Assembly: GCA_049316905.1 (NCBI GenBank)
Contig: JBMOJH010000041.1
Location: 1 to 28,235 of the forward strand
Origin: CAIPVR01 sp049316905
GTDB lineage: Bacteria; Actinomycetota; Acidimicrobiia; Acidimicrobiales; Microtrichaceae
DNA: 28,235 bases
Reading direction: 5' to 3'
Every line of letters begins with the position of its first letter. Within the stretch, counting starts at the first letter, position 1. Positions 20,845 to 28,064 of this stretch are shown in pieces. Made by a program: the position numbers and the translations under genes. The notes beneath the pieces were generated by a model that was given only the letters and a program-made list of their open reading frames with translations, was not told where the DNA came from and made no database searches.

Positions 20845-21625
20845 CGAGCTGAACGGGAGCGACACCGGGGACGACCCGCCGGAGCCGGGCGCGCTCCCGC
20901 TCGCGGACGAGATCGCAGTGGGCGCGGTGCTGGACGGCGAGGCGACCGACGAGGAGCTCCGCCGGGTGCTGGGCGAACCGCGCCTGGTCGCCCGCCTCGA
21001 GGAGCTCCGGCAGGTGCGGTCCCTTCTCGGACCGGACGCCGTGCCGGACACCGCCACCGATCCGGGCCCGGTGACCTCCCTCGACGTGGCCCGGACACGG
21101 ACCGCCGACCGCACCACGGCCGCGGGCCGCGTGGCCCCGGGCTGGATCGCCGCGGCCGCCGCCGTGGTGCTGCTCGCGGTCGGCGGGGCGTTCGTGGCCG
21201 GCCGGAGTGACGGTGACCCGGTTGCGACGTCCTCGTCGGAGGCCACGACCACCGCAACGGGCGGGGCGAGCCGCGACCGCGAGCAGGCGCCCGGCTCCGC
21301 CGACGACTCGGCCGGGGCGACCACCACCGCCGCGGGCGTCGCTGCCGCCACGCCACGGCCGGCGGCCGGCAGTGCACCGGCGGGGACGGTCGATCTCGGC
21401 GACGTCCCCGACACCGCGGAGCTCGCCCGCCGCGCCGCGGTGACCCCCGGTGTCCCGATCGGGGCCGGCACGTCCGGGGTGCCGTGTGCCGACGTGCTCG
21501 CGGGTCGCGGGGCCACCGCGGCGGCCACGGCCGCGGTGGACGGCACCCCGGTGGTGGTCGGCACCGTCCCGGACGGGGGGCTCGTGGTGCTCGACCGCAC
21601 CTCGTGCCGGACGTTCGGCGGGTGA
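20837..21625 (+). CDS. Membrane anti-sigma-like protein without a zinc motif
   Basis: 262 residues from ATG 20837, overlapping the sigma gene by 8 nt. The short cytoplasmic head (about 22–70: ADEIAVGAVLDGEATDEELRRVL) resembles the sigma-binding helices of anti-sigma factors, then one membrane segment (about 98–118, WIAAAAAVVLLAVGGAFVAG), then an extracellular Ala/Thr-rich stretch and a small C-terminal part with two Cys (PCADVLAG and TSCRTFGG) that could form a disulfide. It lacks the HxxxCxxC of zinc-type anti-sigmas. It parallels the gene after mycobacterial sigM. Function rests on position and layout. Confidence 0.7.
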   Translation: MTDELNGSDTGDDPPEPGALPLADEIAVGAVLDGEATDEELRRVLGEPRLVARLEELRQVRSLLGPDAVPDTATDPGPVTSLDVARTRTADRTTAAGRVAPGWIAAAAAVVLLAVGGAFVAGRSDGDPVATSSSEATTTATGGASRDREQAPGSADDSAGATTTAAGVAAATPRPAAGSAPAGTVDLGDVPDTAELARRAAVTPGVPIGAGTSGVPCADVLAGRGATAAATAAVDGTPVVVGTVPDGGLVVLDRTSCRTFGG

Positions 21626-21651
21626 CGGTCGCCGGAGCCGGGTCGGGAACG

Positions 21652-21657
21652 TAGGCT
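21652..21657 (+). promoter_or_regulatory. Candidate -10 box for a leaderless membrane-protein gene
   Basis: TAGGCT (TANNNT) lies 8 nt before ATG 21666, with no Shine-Dalgarno between. It suggests a separate transcript beginning after the sigma/anti-sigma pair. Confidence 0.45.
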
Positions 21658-21665
21658 CCCGACCC

Positions 21666-22004
21666 ATGTCCGACCCCAGAGCCCCGGAGCCCACCACCCC
21701 GGCCGGCACCGCGCCCACGGAGCAGGACTGGACCGACCAGGTCACCGACCTCATCGTCGACACGGTCGACAAGGTGCGGGCCCGGACCACCGGGCCGATC
21801 CTCGAGGGTGCGAAGGGACTGGTCTACGCCGTCGTGGCGATGATCGTCCTGGTCCCCATCCTCATCATGGGCACGGCCGGTGCGGTCCGCTTCCTCAACT
21901 GGCTGCTCCCCGGCGACGTCTGGGTGGCCTACGCGGCGATGGGGGGCATCCTCGTGCTCGTCGGCGTGTTGTTGTGGTCGAAGCGGGCCCCGCGGGTGCC
22001 CTGA
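21666..22004 (+). CDS. Small two-helix membrane protein (holin-like), unknown function
   Basis: 112 residues. A polar, Pro/Thr-rich head (1–20), an amphipathic stretch with VTDLIVDTVDKVRARTTGP, then two membrane segments at about 51–73 and 84–104, ending SKRAPRVP. This layout resembles actinobacterial phage-holin-superfamily or YtxH-like small membrane proteins, but no firm motif is present. It lies between the anti-sigma gene and trxB and has its own -10 box. Confidence 0.75.
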   Translation: MSDPRAPEPTTPAGTAPTEQDWTDQVTDLIVDTVDKVRARTTGPILEGAKGLVYAVVAMIVLVPILIMGTAGAVRFLNWLLPGDVWVAYAAMGGILVLVGVLLWSKRAPRVP

Positions 22005-22077
22005 ACGCCACCCGCAGCACGTCCGCCCGTCGCCAGATCCGTTTCCCGACTCCCCCGTCCCGACCCCGGAGGCCCCC

Positions 22078-23055
22078 ATGTCCGACGAACCGAACGACGA
22101 CGTCCGTCCCGTGGTGATCGTGGGCTCCGGGCCCGCCGGGCTCACCGCAGCCATCTACACCGCCCGCGCCAACCTGCAGCCGCTCCTCGTGGAGGGCGAG
22201 CCGTCCTCCACCAGCGACCAGCCGGGCGGCCAGCTCATGCTCACCACCGAGGTGGAGAACTTCCCGGGGTTCCCCGACGGGATCATGGGACCGGAGCTGA
22301 TGGCGTCCTTCCGCCAGCAGGCACTGCGGTTCGGCACCGACATCCGCACCGAGAAGGTGAGCCGGATCGACCTCTCCTCCCGGCCGTTCGGCGTGTGGGT
22401 GGGCGATCCCGAGGCGCCGGAGCCGACCTACCGCGGCGAGGCGCTGATCATCGCCACCGGGGCGAGTTCGCTCATGCTCGGCATCGAGGCCGAGCGACGA
22501 CTGCTCGGCCACGGTCTGTCCACCTGCGCCACGTGTGACGGGTTCTTCTTCCGCGACCAGGACATCTGCGTGGTCGGAGGTGGTGATTCGGCGCTCGAGG
22601 AGGCCATGTTCCTGACCCGGTTCGCCCGCTCGGTCACGGTGATCCACCGCCGCAAGGAGCTCCGGGCCTCCAAGATCATGCAGGACCGGGCGTTCGCCAA
22701 CGAGAAGCTGTCCTTCCTGTGGGACTCGGTCGTGGAGGACATCGTCGGCGAGTCGACCGTCGAGGGTGTCGTGGTGCGCAACGTGCAGACCGACGCGGTG
22801 GAGACCAAGCCCTTCACCGGCGTCTTCGTCGCCATCGGCCACCGACCCAACACCGACCTGTTCCGCGACCAGCTGGAGCTGAAGGACAACGGCTACCTGA
22901 TCACGCAGGCCAACTCCTCCCGCACCTCGGTGGAGGGGGTGTTCGCGTGCGGTGACGTCCAGGACGACTGGTACCGCCAGGCGATCACCGCGGCGGGCAG
23001 CGGCTGCATGGCCGCGATCGACGCCGAGCGGTGGCTCGAGGCCCAGGGTCACTGA
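22078..23055 (+). CDS. trxB: Thioredoxin reductase
   Basis: 325 residues, normal length. FAD site GSGPAG (16–21), redox pair CATC (150–153), NADPH site GGGDSA (167–172), HRRKELRASKIM, and the FAD-binding end motif VFACGDVQDD. It passes electrons from NADPH to thioredoxin. ATG 22078 follows GGAGG. trxA lies 168 nt downstream with its own promoter. The adjacent sigma/anti-sigma pair and kinase match the origin-proximal mycobacterial trxB2 locus. Confidence 0.97.
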   Translation: MSDEPNDDVRPVVIVGSGPAGLTAAIYTARANLQPLLVEGEPSSTSDQPGGQLMLTTEVENFPGFPDGIMGPELMASFRQQALRFGTDIRTEKVSRIDLSSRPFGVWVGDPEAPEPTYRGEALIIATGASSLMLGIEAERRLLGHGLSTCATCDGFFFRDQDICVVGGGDSALEEAMFLTRFARSVTVIHRRKELRASKIMQDRAFANEKLSFLWDSVVEDIVGESTVEGVVVRNVQTDAVETKPFTGVFVAIGHRPNTDLFRDQLELKDNGYLITQANSSRTSVEGVFACGDVQDDWYRQAITAAGSGCMAAIDAERWLEAQGH

Positions 23056-23090
23056 ACCGGGCGTCACTCAATCCCGGCAACTCAGCCCCG

Positions 23091-23113
23091 GCGGGCTCAG
23101 ATGCTGAGCCCGC
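23091..23113 (+). terminator. Hairpin between trxB and trxA
   Basis: GCGGGCTCA-GATGC-TGAGCCCGC forms a perfect 9-bp stem with a 5-nt loop 36 nt after the trxB stop. No T-run follows, only AAGGAATCTT. It may end trxB transcription or attenuate read-through into trxA; the trxA promoter begins 2 nt later. Confidence 0.55.
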
Positions 23114-23115
23114 AA

Positions 23116-23141
23116 GGAATCTTCGCGTCACGGCACTGGTT
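23116..23141 (+). promoter_or_regulatory. SigR/SigH-type disulfide-stress promoter of trxA
   Basis: GGAAT (23116–23120), an 18-nt spacer and GTT (23139–23141) match exactly the GGAAT-N18-GTT consensus of Streptomyces SigR, which drives thioredoxin genes under thiol oxidation. TACAGT at 23141–23146 might serve as an overlapping SigA -10 box. The trxA start is about 75 nt downstream. Confidence 0.6.
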
Positions 23142-23223
23142 ACAGTCCCCGGGAACGCCGGCGGGGCCGTCGGCACCCGTCCGACATCGGGTCGGACCCG
23201 CCGAGAAACCGGAAGGACCGAGC

Positions 23224-23547
23224 ATGGGCTCCATCCAACAGCTGTCCGAAGCGACCTTCGCCGAGGAGGTCAACGCGTCCGACCTGCCCGTCGTGGTGGA
23301 TTTCTGGGCCGAGTGGTGCGGTCCCTGCAAGATGATCGCCCCCATCCTGGAGGAGATCGCCTCGGAGCAGGACGGCAAGGTCCGCATCGCCAAGGTGAAC
23401 GTCGACGACAACCCCGGGTTGGCTCGACAGTTCAATGTGATGAGCATCCCCACGATGATCGTCTTCAAGGATGGGGCCGAGGACCAGCGGATCGTCGGAG
23501 CGAAGGGGAAGCCCCAGCTCCTCGAGGATCTCGCCTCCTACCTCTGA
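23224..23547 (+). CDS. trxA: Thioredoxin
   Basis: 107 residues, normal length, with active site WCGPC (Cys32, Cys35) after VVVDFWAE, the cis-proline loop SIPTMIVF and a final LLEDLASYL helix. It is reduced by TrxB and serves ribonucleotide reductase, peroxidases and possibly arsenate reductase. ATG 23224 is preceded by GGAAGGA. The SigR-like promoter upstream predicts induction by disulfide stress. Confidence 0.97.
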   Translation: MGSIQQLSEATFAEEVNASDLPVVVDFWAEWCGPCKMIAPILEEIASEQDGKVRIAKVNVDDNPGLARQFNVMSIPTMIVFKDGAEDQRIVGAKGKPQLLEDLASYL

Positions 23548-23563
23548 GGTCCGCACCAGCCGG

Positions 23564-23569
23564 TAGTGT
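23564..23569 (+). promoter_or_regulatory. Candidate -10 box upstream of the CwlM-like gene
   Basis: TAGTGT (TANNNT) would begin a transcript near 23576, giving a leader of 50–70 nt. No -35 match is apparent. Confidence 0.3.
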
Positions 23570-23647
23570 CGCGGTCGATCGCACCCCTGTGACCGGCCCG
23601 GCCGGTCCGTCCCCCAGGATCCGACGCTGACCCTCGCCGCTCTTCCA

Positions 23648-24598
23648 TTGTCATCCGGCTCCACCGGTTCCGCCGTCGCGGACCTCCGCCGGCGGCTCGC
23701 CGCGGCCGGTCATCCCACCGGTGACCCGGCCGACAGCTACGGGCCGTCCACCGAGGCCGCCGTCCGGAAGTTCCAGGCCGGGGCCGGTCTCCGGGAGGAC
23801 GGTGTCTGCGGACCCTCGACCTGGGCTGCACTGGTGGAGTCGGAGTTCGGCCTGGGCGACCGCCTGCTCTGTCTCCGTTCCCCGATGATGCGCGGCGACG
23901 ACGTCGCCGAGCTTCAGCTCCGGCTCGGCGCCATGGGCTTCGACGCCGGGCGGGTCGACGGGATCTTCGGCGGCGCCACCCGGGCGGCGGTCGGCGAGTT
24001 CCAGCGCAACGCCGGTCTGGTGTGCGACGAGGTGTGCGGACCCGACACCGTCGAGGCGCTCCGACGGCTCGAGGGCCGGGCCGGCGAGGCGACCGTCACT
24101 GCGGTCCGCGAACGGGAACGCCTCCGGCGCAACACCGGTCCGCTGCACGGGCTGGCCGTGGTGGTCGGCGGCGATGAGCGCGCCCGGGTGGTGACCACCC
24201 AGTTGACCGCCGCGCTGCGCGAGACCGGCGTGGAGGCGCACCTCGCCGAAGGGGACTGGTCGGCCCAGGCGGCGAACGCGAACGACCGCGACGCGACGGT
24301 GTACCTCGGGATCAGCGTCACCGACGCGCCCGGGATCGAGGCCGCCTACTTCTCTGTCCCCGGCTTCGAGTCCCACGGCGGCCGGCGTCTCGCCGAGCTC
24401 GTCGTGGAGGAGCTCCCCGCACCGCCGGGCTGGGGCGTCGGCAGCATCCGTGGGATGCGACTCTCGGTACTGCGCGAAACCCGGGCCCCGGCCGTGGTCC
24501 TGCAACTCGGGGACGCGGACCAGGTGGAGGAGCAACGCTCCCTGGTGGTCCCGTCGATCGTCCGGGCCCTGCGGATCTGGTCCTCCGACCCCGTCTGA
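23648..24598 (+). CDS. cwlM: CwlM-like protein: two peptidoglycan-binding domains plus inactive amidase fold
   Basis: 316 residues as drawn. Two PG_binding_1 repeats (about 3–64 and 78–141; YGPSTEAAVRKFQ and FGGATRAAVGEFQ) precede an Amidase_3-like fold (about 165–314). Aligned by eye with mycobacterial CwlM, the zinc and catalytic positions are replaced: PGHGG by VVGGDE, SLHCD by GISVT, and VEVG by VLQLG. There is no signal peptide, so it should be cytoplasmic, like CwlM of Mycobacterium, which regulates MurA when phosphorylated by PknB. The place between trxA and parB matches Rv3915. The start is uncertain: TTG 23648 has no ribosome site, while CTG 23627 follows AGGA and would give a more typical head (TLAALPLSSGS). 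Confidence 0.85.
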   Translation: MSSGSTGSAVADLRRRLAAAGHPTGDPADSYGPSTEAAVRKFQAGAGLREDGVCGPSTWAALVESEFGLGDRLLCLRSPMMRGDDVAELQLRLGAMGFDAGRVDGIFGGATRAAVGEFQRNAGLVCDEVCGPDTVEALRRLEGRAGEATVTAVRERERLRRNTGPLHGLAVVVGGDERARVVTTQLTAALRETGVEAHLAEGDWSAQAANANDRDATVYLGISVTDAPGIEAAYFSVPGFESHGGRRLAELVVEELPAPPGWGVGSIRGMRLSVLRETRAPAVVLQLGDADQVEEQRSLVVPSIVRALRIWSSDPV

Positions 24599-24672
24599 CC
24601 GGGACGCCGCTCACCCTCGACCCGCAGGTGAGAGCTGACCTCGGGGCACCGACCCTTCACTTCACCGTTCGG

Positions 24673-24705
24673 GCGTCCACAGAGTTGCACACACCCTGTG
24701 GACAA
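24673..24705. promoter_or_regulatory. Pair of inverted DnaA-box-like sites between cwlM and parB
   Basis: TTGTCCACA on the minus strand (24705–24697) is a perfect actinobacterial DnaA box; GCGTCCACA on the plus strand (24673–24681) differs at two bases. They face each other as TCCACAG...CTGTGGA, 15 nt apart. The 123-nt gap holds no gene; it separates the convergent cwlM and parB ends. Confidence 0.5.
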
Positions 24706-24721
24706 CCCTCGGCGACGCCCT

Positions 24722-25642
24722 TCAGCTGATGATGAGGCGGTAGATCCGCTCGAGATCCTCGAGGTTCGCGAAATCGATGACGACCTTGCCGCGCTTCGCC
24801 GACATCGTCACGTTGACGCGGGTGTCGAGATGCCCGGCAAGAAGCTCCTCGAGCTCCAGCAGCCCCGGCGGACGGAGCGGTTCACGCTCCGGCTCCGGAC
24901 CTGCATCGTCGAACGAGTCGTCCGGCTGAGGGGTGTCGTCCCGACCCGCCTCGAGCTCGAGGCGTTCCCGTACCAGGGACTCGACATCGCGCACGCTGAG
25001 CTGCTCGGCGACCGCTCGCTTCGCCAGCGCCTCCTGGTAAGCACGATCCGGATGACCCAGCAGGGCCTTGGCGTGACCGGCCGAGAGCAGGTTCTCCCCC
25101 ACCAGTCGCTGGACCGCCGGCGGCAGCTGGAACAGCCGGAGCAGATTCGCGACAGCCGAGCGGCTCCGGCCGACCCGCTGCGCCACCTGCTCCTGCGTGT
25201 AGCCGAAGTCCTCGATCAGCTCCTGGTACGCCGCAGCCTCCTCGAGGGGGTTGAGGTCCTGTCGATGGAGGTTCTCGACGAGCGCCTGCTCGAGCGAGCC
25301 CACGTCGTCGGCGCCGCGCACCACCACCGGGATCGTCTGCAGCCCGGCGCGCTTCGCGGCACGCCACCGTCGCTCACCGGCGATCAGCTCGTAGCCCTCG
25401 TCGGTCTGACGGACCAGGACCGGCTGGAGCACACCGAGCTCCTTCACCGACTCCGAGAGACCCTGCAGCGAGTCCTCGTCGAAGGTGCGGCGAGGCTGGT
25501 GGGGGTTGGGCCGGATCGCGTCGATCGGCACCTCGAGCAACCCCGGCGCGGCATCGTGCTCGTCGCCGGCCTCGGGGGAGCCCTCCGTCCCGACCGGGAT
25601 GAGCGAGCTCAGGCCTCGACCCAGACCTCCCTTACGCGCCAC
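24722..25642 (-). CDS. parB: Chromosome-partitioning protein ParB (CTPase clamp)
   Basis: 306 residues from GTG 25642. The head RKGGLGRGLSSLIP is the ParA-stimulating N-terminus. The CTP-binding domain has IRPNPHQPRR (43–52), GERRWRA (89–95) and ENLHRQDLNPLEEA (123–136); a helix-turn-helix (about 149–171) reads parS; the C-terminal dimer domain ends in LERIYRLIIS. ParB loads at parS, slides as a CTP-dependent clamp and builds the partition complex. GGAGGT precedes GTG 25642; the gene overlaps parA by 11 nt. An ATG frame upstream at 25684 lies inside parA and is rejected. Confidence 0.97.
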   Translation of the reverse strand: MARKGGLGRGLSSLIPVGTEGSPEAGDEHDAAPGLLEVPIDAIRPNPHQPRRTFDEDSLQGLSESVKELGVLQPVLVRQTDEGYELIAGERRWRAAKRAGLQTIPVVVRGADDVGSLEQALVENLHRQDLNPLEEAAAYQELIEDFGYTQEQVAQRVGRSRSAVANLLRLFQLPPAVQRLVGENLLSAGHAKALLGHPDRAYQEALAKRAVAEQLSVRDVESLVRERLELEAGRDDTPQPDDSFDDAGPEPEREPLRPPGLLELEELLAGHLDTRVNVTMSAKRGKVVIDFANLEDLERIYRLIIS

Positions 25643-26708
25643 CGGACACCTCCCGTGCCAGTTCCCGGTAGGCGACCGCCCCACGGGAGCTCGAATCGAA
25701 CGTGGTGATCGGCTGCCCGTAGGACGGGGCCTCCGACAGCTTGATGTTGCGGGGGATCTTGTTGCGGAAGACCCGGTCGCCGAAGTGGTCCTCCACCTCG
25801 CGGGCCACCTGGTCGGCCAGCCTCGTCCGACTGTCGTACATCACGAGGACGATCCCGCTGATGTGCAACGCCGGGTTGAGCTGCTTCCGGACGAGCTCGA
25901 CGTTCCGGGTCAGCTGGGCGAGCCCCTCCAGCGCGTAGTACTCGCACTGGATGGGCACGATCAGCTCGGTGGCCGCGGCGAGTCCGTTCACCGTGAGCAG
26001 TCCGAGCGAGGGCGGGCAGTCGATCAGGACGTAGTCGTAATCGTCGATGACCTCGGCCAACGCGTTCTTGAGCCGCAGTTCCCGGCTGAGCGCGGGCACC
26101 AGCTCGATCTCCGCGCCCGCCAGGTCCAGGCTCGCAGCACCCACGAAAAGGTTCCGCATCTCCGTCGGCTCGATCGCGTCCTCCAGCGGCACGTCGTGCA
26201 GCAGGACGTCGTACATGTTGTGATCGAGATTCCGGTAGTTGATCCCGAGGCCCGTCGTGGCGTTTCCCTGGGGATCCAGATCGATCACCAGGGTTCGCAG
26301 ATCACGCTCGGCCAGGGCTGCACCGAGGTTCACCGTGGTGGTGGTCTTCCCGACGCCTCCCTTCTGGTTGGCGATCGCGATCACCCGTGGCAGGGGCGGG
26401 ATCACCCGGGTCGGGGCAGCGCTCGGGGCAGCGCTCGGGGCAGCGGGAGCGGCTGCGGCACTGGTCGGGGCATCGGCCGGATCGGGCGAGGCGGTCGGTG
26501 CGGCAGGAGTTCGGGGCGACTCGTCGACATCGTTGGCCGGGCCACCGTTCTGGACGTGCTCCACCGCCGGCGGCCCCTGATCGGCAGCAATCGCGCTGTC
26601 GCGGTCCACCGGATCTGATGGCCAGGCATCGCCCTCGCCCGGGTGGCTCAGTCCGGACGAGGTCTCGTCCGGGGGCTGCACACCCGACGGGCTCGGGGTA
26701 TCGGACAT
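25632..26708 (-). CDS. parA: Chromosome-partitioning ATPase ParA with low-complexity N-terminal extension
   Basis: 358 residues. The ParA core starts near 107 with RVIAIANQKGGVGKTT (Walker A 116–123), then DLDPQGNA, switch region DYVLIDCPPSLGLL, and DSSSRGAVAYREL at the end. Residues 1–105 are Ala/Pro/Ser/Asp-rich and disordered, with AAPS repeats. ParA forms DNA-bound ATP dimers that pull ParB–parS complexes. ATG 26708 is 5 nt after GGAGG; earlier in-frame ATGs overlap the promoter. Operon parA–parB with 11-nt overlap; the promoter at 26764–26792 and two parS sites lie upstream. Confidence 0.97.
   Translation of the reverse strand: MSDTPSPSGVQPPDETSSGLSHPGEGDAWPSDPVDRDSAIAADQGPPAVEHVQNGGPANDVDESPRTPAAPTASPDPADAPTSAAAAPAAPSAAPSAAPTRVIPPLPRVIAIANQKGGVGKTTTTVNLGAALAERDLRTLVIDLDPQGNATTGLGINYRNLDHNMYDVLLHDVPLEDAIEPTEMRNLFVGAASLDLAGAEIELVPALSRELRLKNALAEVIDDYDYVLIDCPPSLGLLTVNGLAAATELIVPIQCEYYALEGLAQLTRNVELVRKQLNPALHISGIVLVMYDSRTRLADQVAREVEDHFGDRVFRNKIPRNIKLSEAPSYGQPITTFDSSSRGAVAYRELAREVSGGA
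26411..26446 (-). repeat. Triple 12-bp repeat in the parA extension
   Basis: TCGGGGCAGCGC (plus strand) occurs three times in tandem, the last with one mismatch. It encodes the AAPS repeats of the disordered ParA head and keeps the frame. Confidence 0.65.
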
Positions 26709-26763
26709 CCGTCCTCCATGGCTGCGGTCGGCAGGAATCGCTCCCGACCGGGGAGCGGCGCCC

Positions 26764-26792
26764 ATCCTCGCCGGTCCGCCCTGACGGGTCAA
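26764..26792 (-). promoter_or_regulatory. parAB promoter
   Basis: Minus-strand TTGACC (26792–26787), 17-nt spacer, GAGGAT (26769–26764), a good SigA-type promoter. Transcription would start near 26757, about 49 nt before ATG 26708. The nearest parS is 22 bp upstream of the -35 box, so ParB binding could repress it. Confidence 0.65.
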
Positions 26793-26814
26793 GGATCCTC
26801 GGGCGGATCGGAAC

Positions 26815-26828
26815 GTTCCACGTGGAAC
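26815..26828. promoter_or_regulatory. parS: parS site 1
   Basis: GTTCCACGTGGAAC, a perfect 14-bp palindrome of the actinobacterial parS form. It is flanked by C on the left and A on the right, so the 16-mer is not fully symmetric. Loading site for ParB. Confidence 0.92.
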
Positions 26829-26862
26829 AGCGAACCGCTCAGGACGCTCCGGTCGTCGTGGT

Positions 26863-26876
26863 GTTCCACGTGGAAC
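26863..26876. promoter_or_regulatory. parS: parS site 2
   Basis: A second GTTCCACGTGGAAC, flanked by T and G, with its centre 48 bp from the first. Both lie in the rsmG–parA gap. Confidence 0.92.
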
Positions 26877-26911
26877 GCCGGCGTGGGAACGCGGGCCGGC
26901 GCACGGGCGGG

Positions 26912-27535
26912 TCAGAAGAGCGGGCGCTTCGTCGGCCGTCCCGCACGCCGGGGGACGTCATCCCCGGGGGCGCTGACGAGCCACAACTCCTGCACCGTCG
27001 AGCCAGCCGAGGAATGTCGTGGCCCCAGTTCCAGGCCCAGACGAACCAGTCCGTCCACCGGCCAACGAGCCGCATCGGTGGGGCCCGGGGGCTCGCTCAC
27101 CCACAGCCGTCCGCCCACGGTCAGGAAGCCGACGGCGCACTCCGCCGTCACCGCCGGGGGACCGAACGACCGGGCGGTGACGCCGTCGAACCTCCCACGG
27201 AGGAGTTCATCCCGGGCGGCGTCCTCGGCACGCGCTCGCACCACCGGGACGGAGTCCGAGAGCTCGAGACGTTCCAGTGCGGCCCGCAGCACCGCACATC
27301 GACGCTCCTGCGAATCGAGCAGGGTGACCTCGAGGTCCGGTCGCTCGACGGCGAGCACGAGCCCGGGAAGGCCGCCGCCCGAGCCCATGTCGAGGACCCG
27401 GGCGGATGGTGGGATCGCCCCGGCGAAGACCCGGGCATTCTGGATGTGGACCTCGAGTGGTCCGTCGCCGAGGAGGCCGAAGGACCGACTGGTGTCGAGG
27501 ACCTCGAGCAGCCGGGGATCGACCGACTCGTTCAT
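26912..27535 (-). CDS. rsmG: 16S rRNA (guanine-N7) methyltransferase RsmG (GidB)
   Basis: 207 residues. RsmG pattern: GPLEVHIQNARVFA (25–38), SAM motif VLDMGSGGGLPGLVLA (47–62), strand-2 acidic end LLDSQERR. It methylates G527 (E. coli number) of 16S rRNA with SAM; loss gives low-level streptomycin resistance in several bacteria. ATG 27535 has no strong ribosome site. Standard position between khpB and parA. The C-terminal 20 residues are basic and low in conservation. Confidence 0.95.
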   Translation of the reverse strand: MNESVDPRLLEVLDTSRSFGLLGDGPLEVHIQNARVFAGAIPPSARVLDMGSGGGLPGLVLAVERPDLEVTLLDSQERRCAVLRAALERLELSDSVPVVRARAEDAARDELLRGRFDGVTARSFGPPAVTAECAVGFLTVGGRLWVSEPPGPTDAARWPVDGLVRLGLELGPRHSSAGSTVQELWLVSAPGDDVPRRAGRPTKRPLF

Positions 27536-27602
27536 GCCGGCCGGCCCACGGTCGTGATCACGGCCGTGTGGTCGATCCGCCGGGGATCGGGGATCCGACC
27601 GA

Positions 27603-28064
27603 TCAGGACGGACGGATCACGACGCGGCGGCGGGGATCCTCGCCGACCGACGTCGACTCGACGCCCTCGAGCTCGGCCACGGTGTCGTGGACCACCTTGC
27701 GATCCGCGCTGGACATCACCTCGAAGACCACCTCGTCGCCCGACTCCGTGACCTTGCCGGCGGCATCCGTGACGAAGGCCGAGAGCGCCTGCTTCCGCAT
27801 CTCGCGGACGTTCGAGACGTCCACCACGACCTTGCCGTGCTCACGGCCGTCGGCCTGACGCTGGAGCACGTTGCGGCTGATCTCCTGGATCGCGTCGAGG
27901 GTGCCCAGGCGAGGACCGATCAGGAGGCCCACCTCGCTGCCGTCGATGTGCGCAGCGACGACATCGTCCTCCACGGTCACCTCGACGGTGGTCTCGAGGC
28001 CGAAGGCCGTCCCGAGTCCCGTCAGGAACTCCTCGATCGTGCTCGCCTGCTCAGCCGTGTCCAT
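27603..28064 (-). CDS. khpB: RNA-binding protein KhpB (Jag): KH and R3H domains
   Basis: 153 residues from ATG 28064. A KH domain (about 10–90) is followed by an R3H domain with the Arg-x3-His signature in SADRKVVHDTV (about 117–127) and a final RRRVVIRPS. KhpB works with KhpA in RNA binding and affects cell-envelope growth in Gram-positives. The KH loop reads IGPRLGTLDAIQ, where most members have IGxxGxTLDALQ, so the GxxG is altered. Start uncertain: AAGGAG precedes ATG 28064, but the frame is open for 57 more codons to the window edge. Confidence 0.9.
   Translation of the reverse strand: MDTAEQASTIEEFLTGLGTAFGLETTVEVTVEDDVVAAHIDGSEVGLLIGPRLGTLDAIQEISRNVLQRQADGREHGKVVVDVSNVREMRKQALSAFVTDAAGKVTESGDEVVFEVMSSADRKVVHDTVAELEGVESTSVGEDPRRRVVIRPS

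Noticed and set aside
23589..23630. 13-codon GTG frame before the CwlM-like gene, possible leader peptide
   Set aside because: Too short, no ribosome site and no attenuator structure seen.
27536..27602. CGTGATCACG palindrome in the khpB–rsmG gap as an operator
   Set aside because: Only 10 bp, no promoter boxes around it, and such short palindromes are expected by chance.
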